Of a stretch of DNA of 64,000 nucleotides, positions 38,601 to 50,600 are shown piece after piece. The translations under genes and the position numbers were made by a program. Within the stretch, counting starts at the first letter, position 1. Every line of letters starts with the position of its first letter. This stretch comes from Oxyruncus cristatus. Its lineage: Eukaryota; Chordata; Aves; Passeriformes; Cotingidae. Under the pieces are notes generated by a model that searched no databases, was not told the DNA's origin, and worked only from the letters and a program-made list of their open reading frames with translations. The stretch lies in the NCBI GenBank assembly GCA_013399855.1, contig VXAY01007011.1, forward strand, positions 1,162,061 to 1,226,060, given 5' to 3'.

Positions 38601-41600
38601 CACGCAAACATATATGTCTTTTCAAAATCCTGATAAATCTTGTTGCTGCTAGCAAAAGTGGCCTGTAAATCACAATTACATTACAGTCAAGTTCAAAAGG
38701 AAAACCTTGAAGAGAGATTATCAAATGGAGGCTGATTTAAAAAAGAACAATTTATCTCATGAGCATTGTTTCAAAATCACATACAGTATGTTACTACTAG
38801 TCAGTAAGTTGCTAATTCAATTTAGTTCACTGCAGACTGAGGAAGAGAATGAACTGACATTTGAGTTTTGATTTAAACAAACAATTTTTTTTTTTAAGAA
38901 TTATGTATTTAAATTACATTTCTAAGCAGAACATATATTGACCATTGTGCATGTTCTCCTTCAGAAGAATACTATCTAAAGTCTACTTTCAGTTCTCCAA
39001 ATACAATGGAAGACTGCCAAGTACTTTGACCAAAACTAGCGCAGTCTTCAGTTTTGTATTCCTCTTAAATGAGCCAAAGAGTCAAAAGTAGTGTTCAAAA
39101 TCCTTCTGTCCCCAGATATCCCATCACAGCTACTACACAATTCATCACTTTTTCTTCCTCTTTCTGTGCCAGCAGTTTTTGCAAGGAAAAGAGCCTTAGA
39201 GGTTCTTTCTTCTTATGCATCATCCAGCAATAAAAGAGAAGCTTTATTAACTCTGGACCAGCAGTATCCAACTGCTCATCTCTGGAGGTTGGTTCACTGT
39301 CTAAAATTCCTTTTGTACTGAGAGCTCTGTCCCAGGGAGCTGCTGACTCTCCTGTCTCAATCTCTTCCTCTACATATATGCTTTTGACAATCATAAGAAT
39401 TTAGAAATGGTGCTAGAACTCAGAACAAAGGCCTCTGTAGTCCAGCTGCCTTTCTTCAGAAGTGAGCAGTGTGGAAGTTGCAGAACCGTAAAAGAACAGA
39501 GCAGTAAAAGGGCAATTATACAGTGCTGATTCTACTCTATGCCCTCTGGTTTTCTGCAGTCAACTTGGTTTCCATGTGTCAAACTTTATGGATTTTTCTT
39601 TTAATGAATTTGTCTAATCACCTTTTGAAACTTTGTAAATCTTTAACTATCACCACGTTTTATGGCAATTTTTAGCTTGGTCATGCAATATATTAAAAAA
39701 TATGTATTTATTTGTTCTGTCTCTTTATAATTTAATGTGCAAGAACCTTTGGTCTTGCTTCACAACAAACAGCAGATGACCATTCCCTCTTTGCCTTCTC
39801 TATGCCAGTGAAGAGAATTTTAAAAATCTTCACTGTATTCTCTTTCAGTCGCTTTTTCCCATGCTAAACATCTCAATTTAGTTGTTTGTCCTTTATAGCA
39901 CAGCCATTTAAAATTTTTCATCATCCTCAGTCCTGTGCCTTTGCTACTTCTCCCTTGTGCAACAGAGAGATTAAAAATGCACACTGTGTTTAAAAGGTAG
40001 ACACCAGCTTGGACCTATACAACAGCATACTGATATTTTCTATTTATTTATTTGGTACAAAACTTTCATTGTGGTATTTAGAGGGTATTAAAAAAGGGGT
40101 ATGAGAGAAAAGCTTAGCAGAAGTTAGTAACCTAACATGAAACAAGGGAGGGAAGGACATCACGTTTCACTTTATTCCAAACGGTGAGGATTGCAAGTTG
40201 GTCTGTTCCCCTACAAGATTAAAACACTGTAAATTAAAAAAAAAAAATCTACAAGGTAGATGATCTATAAGAGCAGGAAACTCAAAACAGATTTTTGCCA
40301 GTAATGTGAACCGAACATCAACAAAGTCCAAATTTTCACTGTCCATCAGACTTTGAATACCTCTCATTGACATAAGTTGGTTAGACAGCAAACAGGAGTT
40401 CTTAATCAAAACCATCTAAACAGTCTAAATTTTTTGTATTAAAAAACCCGAACAACAACTCCCCAGCCCTGCAAATATAAAAACCACACCACTACCACGG
40501 TCCTCTTCACTTTACATAAGCACCAAATCCTTGGAAATTTTTAGAATAGAAATCTGACATTCAGACTACTCGCACTTGCTTTCCTTTTACCTGCACGTAC
40601 TATGGATGAATGAAGATGTTCATCCAAAGCCATGTTTCCAATAATGCGAATTATGTTCCTCTGTATCTTCGCTGAATCTTTACGTAGCTGGTATATCCTC
40701 TGTAGTAGCTGAAGGCCTCCTTTAGCTTCAATTTTATCACAGTGAGAAGAAATCTAGCATTATACAGCAAATACAGTGATAATCAACAGATGTTCTGCAA
40801 AAGGTTCTATAGATGTTGTTAATTCACAGATTAGGGAGTTTCATAGGAGCCGATATAATGCAGAGCACTCATTACATGGAAATTATTATTAATCTAGAAC
40901 TTACTATGCCATAGTTAAAGAGGAAGTAAATATTTTAATATGCTAATGCATGATTCCTATGAATTGACAACCTGGAGAACACTGAGTACCATCAATTTAC
41001 TCTCCTCCACATCTGAGGGAGATGAGATTGCTCTCTACTTGGCATGAACTTAAGTTCAAGAGTCTGAAACTGGCCAATTTTCTCCATTTGTTAAGAGCAT
41101 TATCTCAACCAGAGCCACTTCTCTTCCTGTTCACCATCTAAAATGCACTGAAATGCAAAGGTATTTCTACTTCCAAATAGTACTGCTATCATTATTGATC
41201 CTAAGGGCAACAACAGATTTTAGTCTAACCAGATGAATATGCACTAATTAGTTGTAGTGTCAACTACCAATATTGGCCAAATGCTTATGACTTGAACAGA
41301 TTGTCTACAGCGCGTAAAAATGCGTGGTAGTTACAGAACTGCTGATATCCTCAAGTCTGTGGCTTTCAACAGACAGACATGCATTTCGAACAAGTACAGT
41401 CACAACTTGTTTAAGCTGAAAATCTGGAATATATCACATTCCAGACTAAGTTAGAATTTCTATGTATATGGAAGATGTGAAAGAAATACCACCAAACTGC
41501 ACTTTATCCATCCCTACTATCAATAACAATTTGGTGTTCTCAACACTGTTTCTCAGTAGTTTAGCTTCTGAGCAACTACGTGCACACAGAAGGGTGCAGC

Positions 41601-44600
41601 AACAGGAAACAAGAAGAAACACTGTTACAAAAAGTCTTCCATACTCTTCATCTGTGTCTGCAAAGAACAGACTGGTCCTGGGAGACCACTGTACTAGCCG
41701 CTTGCTGTGCAATATTTTGCCCAAAGGCAGTGGCCCCTGAAGGAGGGAGCTTTTTGAATAGATAAGGTTTGAATTCATGAGGCTACTTTGCTTTGTGAAA
41801 ACCTGGCACTAGAGTTGGATTAAGAGCCATAAGAAGAGACCTGTTTGTAAACTTTCTGAACTGATGTACACTGAATCACACAAATCCACCTACTTTGCAC
41901 TGAGAATTTCACATCATCAGTATCTCGGTTACAGAGAAGGTGTGGAGTGGAAACATTAAGTGTTTCCTTATGATATCCATTGCCAATGACTTTGGCTTTC
42001 AGTGGGAAGTAGCCCCATACAGGATGAAATCATGTAAGCCACCTGGACCTCAGGCATTCTCTCCAGCTTTTCTGTCACAGAGCAGCCCTTTCAGTTCTTG
42101 AAAGATACACATAGGTATACTACAGGGGAACTTGTAAGGACTAATTAGAAACAAGAACAGAACTTACATACACTTCCCCATAAGAAAAAAAAATTAGCTT
42201 GTTACACAGCCTTTGTTTCACACCAGTCTCAGTTGTCTGAACACCCTTACAGAACGAGTGAGGGGTAGGAGACAAAAAAATGGCAACTCCTTCACAATAT
42301 ATGAGAGAGCATTAGAAAGGAATGTTTATAAATGTAGGTTTTCAGTTACAGTTTAAAGGACAAATCACCTTAGAATGCTGTACTAAAGCCTGCAAGCAAA
42401 AGAGTTCCACTGTTTCTGAAGGGATTTTACTCAATGTCTCACAATATGGAAGTCCGTTTCCTCCAAAACACCATAAGCCTCCCTGAAATGAGAAACAGTA
42501 AAAATCACAACACACTTCAAATGGCTACATAAAACAAGGATGTCTAAACTGAACCGTTAAGTGTGTAATGATCTATAGAAATTGCTTTAAAGAGTGCACA
42601 GCTTGCATACACTTTTCAAAATATACAAATCACACAACAGTACACCATAAAAATATTTACTGTTTTTAACTGAAAATATTAATTAGATTTTCAGTCAGTA
42701 GTCTCCATAGTCTATTAACTTCATAAATAAAGGGGAAAAATGTAGGATTTTCATTTTGTTAATGAATGTCTTCTTTTAAGATCATTTGCTTAAGCATTAA
42801 AAACAAGACTCAAACTAAATTTAGACTTCCATAGTTGCAAAACTGAAAATAGGAGGAAAGAAGGTCTCCAATATGTGGCATAGCCTCTGACAACCAGTCT
42901 CTCAATCATACAGGAGAAAGACCAGCATAACCTCAATAAAAATCAAAATGCCTACAAGTGCAGTGTCTTACCAAAGCTCACTTTGTAGCAAGAGCTCTGG
43001 CTGTGAAAAAAATGTATAAAAATAATACATATAACTCTGCTATAGGAACTATAGAATTATTTCACTCTGAAATCTCTAAATGAACGCTGACAAGCATCAC
43101 TATTAAAATGAATTCATGTTTGCTATTGCATCTTATAAAAATAATAATCACTCATTAAAGAAGTCACAAATTTAAATAAAAAAATAAAATTCACAAGAAA
43201 GAGTGGATGAAAGTGGCATTATGATTATTATTTTTAAGCAATAATGGCACTTTAAATGATGTTCCTAAAGCCACTAAGGAAGCTGTTGCACTGTTGAAGA
43301 ATCCCTAGTTTCCAAGTTCAGACAGACCACTAGACTATTCCATTTCTGGTTTGGTAACAGGGACCTGTTCCAGGGTGGAATTTCCACATGATATAACAGA
43401 GTTTACTATTTGAGGTGTGCTAACAACCTACTAGTTTGCTAGTAAGACTTAACAGAGGTTTAATCATCTCCACAGTAAATGAAAATTCAAATAACAGTAT
43501 GATGAAATGTGGAAAATCATTTTATGAGCACTATAAGGGGAAGGAATGTTTTGGATAAAATGCTGAAATGTCTGCTTAATGGAAAGGTTTGAAGGATACA
43601 ATCTTTCACTAGACCTTTCGACCAATACAGCTGGCAAACACAAACAAGCTTTCAAGCAGACAGTCTGTATTTAGAAGAGATTTTGCTTATGTTCTGCGGT
43701 CACAAAGTCTCTGTATTTCTCTTCCTCTTACAATGCTCAAAAATGTGGAAATAGGTTTATATCTTTGAGTTCTGCAGGAACAAAGAAGCCAAATAGTTCT
43801 ACTTTGCAGATGGGAACTCACCCTTTGTGCAGCGAGAGTCTGGCTACTTTCTCGTAAAGCAAGAGATGTGAAGTACTGGACACATGGATCAAGACCAGTC
43901 TGGGGTAAAGATACTAACAACAAGCGAAGCTCATCTTCTATGGGATAATCCTGCAAGAAGTACGCACAAATAGCTTTTATTTTTGTTCAAAGCACGAAGC
44001 AAAACACAGAGAAAATAAATATTTGACATAATGTAATCAGCCATACTAATGAGGCCATAAAATATGAACTCTGGACTTAAGTGCTCTGCAACTTTTTATT
44101 AGTTATATCTGTAAAGACTTTGAAAACTGCTAATTCCAAAACCACCAAATAAGTGATGAAAAGCTTCATACTTTACACTTCATACTTTGGTATGTTCCTC
44201 TTGGCACAGGAAGCTTAAAAGTTCATCCTTAACTACACAGTACTTTTCCTAGAATCATAGAATATCTTAAGTTGGAAGTGACCCACAAGGATCATCGAAG
44301 TCCAACTCCTGGCCCTGCACAGGATCACCCTACAAATCACACCATGTGCCTGAGAGCATTGTTCAAACACTTCTTGAACTCCATCAGGCTTGGTGCTGTG
44401 ACCACTTCCCGGGGGAGCCTGTTCCAGTGCCCAACCCCCCTCTGGTGAAGAAATTTTTCTAATACACAACCTAAATCTCCCCTGACACAACTTCAGGCCA
44501 TTCCCTTGGGTCCTGTCACTGGTCCCCACAGAAAAGAGATCAGTGCCTTCCCCTCCTCCTCCCGTCACGAGGAAGTTGTAACTGCAATGAGGTCTCCTCT

Positions 44601-47600
44601 CAGTCTCCTCCAGGCTGAACAGACCAAGTGACCTCCGCAACTCCTCATATGGCTTCCTCTCTAGACCCTTCATCACCTTCATAGCCCTCATTTGGATGCT
44701 CTCTAATAGCTTTATATCTTTTTATGTTCTTGTGCCCAGAACTGCACACAGTACTTGAGGTGGGGCCACACCAGCTCAGAGTAGAGCGCAACAATCGCCC
44801 TCCTCACCAGCTCATGATGCTGTGCTTTTGGTGACACTCCATTGAAATGAATGTATAAATTACTAGTGAAAAATAAAGACAACATTTCTTTTAAGTTTTT
44901 ATATTCAAAATACTCATATAGGTTTTGTTTAACAATCCATAGATCAACTGATAGATTCAACAAGGTTGAATAACAAAGTTTATTTGCCCACAGTCATAGA
45001 ATTCAGAGTTATTCTAATCCTTGCTACAATCAGACATGCAGAGTTTTGTGATGATTAGAGTTGCCACAATGATTTGCTGCAGCTTGCTAAGCAGTAGATT
45101 GGGAGCTCTTAGCTTCAATCACCTAGTAATCATACTGCTGTAAAAATATATATACAACCATATACTAGTATAACCTAATAATTAAGGACTGACAGGTACA
45201 GATCCACTATCACAAAATGTTACGAAGATAAGAAAGGAAAAACTGAGAATAACACTACGAATCAAAGTTGGTGTTTCAGAGTTTCGCTGGTTAAGATATA
45301 CAGGTGGTTTCTGACAGGTAGTTTCTGACAGGGACTTTTGCCAGTACTCATTCTATCAGCGTTACAAAACACCTTGTATATTATGCTTTGTGTGCCAATT
45401 CTGTTTATTGAAAAAGCTGATGATGGTATGACTGCTCTGACCATCATATATATAATATAGATACACACCCTTAAAAATTACCTTAAAATGAAAAACCAAG
45501 GCCAAATTTATCCAAAGAAGATTTGTTGACACCCAAAAGCTGGCAATGAAGAGGTGGGTCTAGAGAAGAGCACCATATTAGCATTGAGGATGCAAAGGCC
45601 TCCAGAAACACTACCTATGTGTAGGATTCTGTCAGGATCAACAAGGCAATCCAGGTTGACTTCTTTGCATTGCCCATTAGGTACAGACAGGCAGTTTGTG
45701 TGTTATACTGGTAACTGGATCAGACTTCACAGCTGCTAAATACGTACTGTGGATATACAGTTTAAGAACAGTAATCGAGCAATGCTTCCAACCTTATTTC
45801 TTTCCATCATGCCATTTGCTAATGCAGATATACCCCAGGGGTATATCATATATTACAGTTTTGTATTTTGGTCTTAATTTTACTACTAGCTAGTTACTTG
45901 AGAAGAACCCTACTTTAAACGGTTAACAACAACAAAAGCAGTAAAAACAAATAAGCAACTAAGAATCATCTAATACCTACTTTTCATTTACTTACAGTCT
46001 TTATTTTTGGCAATGGTGGTGGAGGCAGGAAAAAGCGAAGGTCAATACCTTTGGATCGAGCCAAACCTATAGCAGTCCTTTGATCACAGGTTTGAGCAAC
46101 TGTACCATATTGATAATCTGTCATACAAGAATTTCAGTGTTAGGCTTAAACAAACCTTAAACATTTCAGTTGCTTTTAAATGAAGTTTCTGATCTACTTT
46201 GTAAATACACCTGAAAAAAGAAATACCTCTCTGCAATCTACTTAAACAAGCTCTGATTTTGTAACCACAAATTCCAGAAGTTAAAAACTGCAGATGTTAG
46301 ATCAGCACTACGCTGAACTGAAATACACTTGGGCACTAACTGTTCATTATAGACCAGTTTGATATAAGTCCTCAGATATAAGTTGAGCACAAGCAAAAGC
46401 AAATGTTCAGTGTCAGAACTTAAAAGGCATTGTGAATACTCTTCTGCATACGTTATTAAAAACCAGAGCCTTAAATCCAAATACTGCAGAGACATACACC
46501 CCAAATTTCAAATGATACAAAAAGCCATGTTTCAATAATATTGATAGCACAGTACAGTTTTAAGTAGCCCTTCCTTACTGAAAATACAAGAGAGATTTTC
46601 AGTTACTCTGCTGAACAGAAAGCAGATGTAAAGAGCAACTACTCTTCCTTTCCAAAACCTACTTACTTTACAGCTGGAAAAAATTGAAAATTACACACTG
46701 AAATTCAGTGTCAAACTGAAGGGAAAAAAAAAAAAAAAGCTTCTATTCTTGTTACTGATATTTAATTCTAGAACAAAATTGACAAGCCATTTAAAATATA
46801 ATTTTCACAGTCACAGATAGGCCATATTTTTTCTTCAGTGCAGATCACTTACACCTGCAAACTGAACTCACTGGAGCTGTGCTCTGGACAAGTTGAACAC
46901 TTTTGTTTCTAGCTATGAAAAGTTAGCACATACTTTCAATCTTAAATTTTCTTGGACTGCATTTTGAAGTATCAGGTTAAAAAAAAGTCTGTTTCCCTCA
47001 CGAGGCAGTCAGCAAGAACAATTAGTGTTTGTGAAACGTCCAAATATAACAACAATGGGAACTACAGAGAAAGGCAGATAAGAAAAAGAAACTAAATTCC
47101 TTATACTGGACATCTTGTGCTCTGAGACCCTGAGATCACCCGCTAACAGAAAGTATTCTCCTACAAACACCAGACAGTTACAGTAAACTAGCACACAAAG
47201 CTTCGGTTTTGGTACATCCTAGCTTTCATATGTTTTTGAAGACAGTTTGTTGATGTAAATTCCCTGTGGAAATTAATTAGATTTTTAAAGAGGCAATTTG
47301 AAACAAAATAAATCCCATGGCTTGGATTTGCATTGGAGGAGTGAAAGATTCTCAGCTGACTGAATTACCAGACTAATGAGAATCCAGAACAGAATGTCAC
47401 CTAGTTTATGTAGCCTAGTGATGGAGTGAGGAGAACACATATACACACACACCCCCCCTTAAGATTTCAAGGATATTTGCTGCTAGAGCCACAGGGTGAA
47501 CTTATTACTACTAAATAATAACTAGGACAAAAAATTGCTTACAGATAATGTTTAGACATACAAGTCCTCTACCTCTGGTTTGTCATTATTACATATCAGC

Positions 47601-50600
47601 TCCTAACCAATTTTTATCAACTTTACCATGGCTTTAAACTCACTCCTACAGAGCCTTATAAAAAAATCACTGTCAGAACTTGTAACTGTGTTAGCAGTCA
47701 CAACAGAAAACCCTAAGAATAAGGAGTATGAACTGCTCTCCCACAACACAGCAATGGTTAGAATTCTCTGGTGGGAAACAGAGAGAGGTCAGCACTGCAG
47801 ACACACACTCTGTGTCAGGGTGTTAGGAAAGAACAGCTACTTGAAATGTAAATAACTCCCCCACATTTTAGACCAAGTTTCAGAGCATATTTATGCTTCT
47901 TGCAGCTACTAGCTTTTCTTCGTGTTGGCAGCAGACTTGGAACAGCTAACTGAGTCTTTGCCGCATTTCTGGAATGAATTAAGCTACATCAGCACACATT
48001 ACCACGCCAGTGACTGTTGCTTGCCAGGTCTTGTACAGCCTGCAGTCGGACCATTTTGTCTTCTGACTGAGTTCTCTTTAAGAGAAGCCATAAGGCACAC
48101 TCATGTTCTTCTCCATCAAATGTACTGAATTGTTCTTTTAACAGGAAACAAATGAAACACAAGCTATTATTAACGAGCATTTTAACAGTCACGTTTCTAT
48201 TTGACTAAGGAAATACATTTCTCTTAATAACTGAATATTAGTTGTTAACAGTAATTTAAAGTGTAACGTTTTAATTTTAAATTAGTACAATAAACAATGA
48301 CAGAATGACATCAGTAAAATTCTGATCCTTAAATGGTGGGTTTAATTCACTTTAGTGGCACCAAGTTGATATTTCAAACATATGTGACAACCCCTGGCTG
48401 GCACTTATCAACCAGAATTACCAGCAACTTTTGAGGCTCTGACCTTGAACAATTAATTTCATAGGATGATATGACATTTCATAGGTGGTGCATATTGTTA
48501 TAATCATTTAACAGATAGTTAAATGAGAATAGACAGTATGCCTCAGGAACACAGTTTCTTATATGAATTGAAGTTCTTATTTTAAATTACTCTAAAAAGC
48601 AGTGACATTGTTACAAAAAGACTGTGCTGCTTTCAGTTAACATTGTCAATTCTGATGAAAGCATAACCTACTTTTCTATAAGATTTTGAGAGTATTTCAT
48701 CCCACAACAACTTTTCTACACAAAACTGGTATCAAATATTAGCCTGGTAGCTTAAGCTTTAAATCTCTTCTGAAACAGGAACAAAACAACCCTCAAATCT
48801 CTTCTTAACCATTGTTTTTGTTTACTTTAAGAAAAAGAATGGTTTTAATACACAGAAAATAGACAACCGATAATCCATATTAATACAGAAATTATAAGTT
48901 ATATTATCACTGTTTCAAACAGAAAAGAACGTGTTAAGTTTGTGAGAAAAAATATTTTACTTCCTAAAAGCCCTACTTCTCACTGTTAAAAAATAATAAT
49001 CATAGATAAACTCATGCTTTCAACACCTACCATTAAAAGGTCTCCGGAATATTTTAGCTTCTGTTTCCAGAATTTTCCTCACTGCTTTATGGATTTCTTT
49101 TCTGGCTTTGTATGTGACTCCTACAAGAGTATTTTTATGTTACTGGCAAAGTCTGAAAGACAGTTCCCTCACATCACTTTTTGTAAACATACGAAAAAAA
49201 ATACACACATATATACATATGGACATATATAAAGAAAATTATGTCATATATAGAGAACTATGTATAGAAAGAACAATCTTGAAAAAAAATAATCAGTCAC
49301 CAGCTTAAAATAAAGTTGGTGACATTTTTTGATAACAGATCTCAGGAAATATAACTTTCCTTATTATATAACAGTGACTTCCAGAAACATTCTATTCTCT
49401 TTAAATTCTGTTTTTAAAATGCAAACAATTATGCACCTTACCTTGATATTCACTTGGATTTAGAGAAGCTGTACGTACATATACATAGGATTTAAGTTTT
49501 TCTTGATGTAGAGCTTGAGTATCGATTTGCAGCAACTTATTTAAGGACAGGACTTCATATGTAATGAATACAAAACCTCTTTAAAGAAAAGAGAACTGCA
49601 TATGAATATTAACTAAAAAAACATGATGGCAAAAAAAGTTAACAATCACTTTGCTATAAATCATCCAGATTTTACCACATACATAACAGTCTGCAGATTA
49701 TTCTGATTTCACAAAGTAAAGGCTATAAAATACTTGAAATAAGTAATAACTATCAGAAATTATGCCTCCAAGTTATATTCCACCATGTCTAATGGTCCCC
49801 TGACATTGTCACATTTTTTGAGAGATACACAAATTAAACTTTTAACTGCATACATAAGTTACTTATATGCTTGTCAGTTACAACTTACCCTAGTATAAGC
49901 GATCCAGTTACCTTTGCAATTTTTCCTTGAAAAAATGAAAAACTCACGTCAAACAAAGTTGTGTGCATCACCTCAATATTAACACAGTTACCATTTGATT
50001 ATTGGACAGTAAAAACACCAGCCCTAAGAATAAGCTTTCAAAAATTTTTCTATTGCTCTCTACCTTTCAGGAAATCATTAACCAAAATTTACTAGCACAG
50101 AAAACATTACTTGATTAGAATTTCCTGCTCTCCTAAGCAAGATGATAAAACATGTATCCCGCCAGTGCTATTTACTTTGAGTATTGCTACCTCGCAATTG
50201 CATTCATTGCTCAGCTGCAGGAATCAACAGTAAACTTTCTCTGCCTGTATCACTAGCAATCATTTTGAACTCTAAATTATTTTAAGGAGTTAATTTTTTC
50301 CTACATGGTGTAGCTATATCTTCAATGTATATTATTACATACAGGAGTATGCACATTCTTTGAAAAGTCCTGCAGAGTCTCCATAAGAAAATATATTTTT
50401 AAAAATAAGTCCACTGAATCCAATTTATAAAGCAAACAGCTAATAAACACACGCTACTTGCAACAATTTTCCTTTTAAGTCTAATGATTCCTGTCAGATT
50501 TCAGCTATTTTGTCCCTCCAATGTTGATCTGATTATCTGAATATAAGGATCTCTATACAGAGAAACTCTTATCATTATCAGTAGCAGCAAACCCAGTGGA

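Larger units (their letters stand above)
36020..43821 (-). other. SERAC1 introns between exons 12 and 7
   Basis: Exons at 36781, 37717, 40591 and 42369 lie within. The intron 37868-40590 holds an A25 run and the old LINE at 39370-39960. The intron 40754-42368 has antiparallel open frames at 41446-41778 of no known family. Confidence 0.7.

Noticed and set aside
41446..41778. Antiparallel frames of 110 and 92 codons in a SERAC1 intron
   Set aside because: No similarity to known proteins, no splice context, both strands open together.
44233..44691. 152-codon - strand frame with [10 protein letters not shown]
   Set aside because: It is the CR1 ORF2 remnant within the element at 44250-44835, not a host gene.
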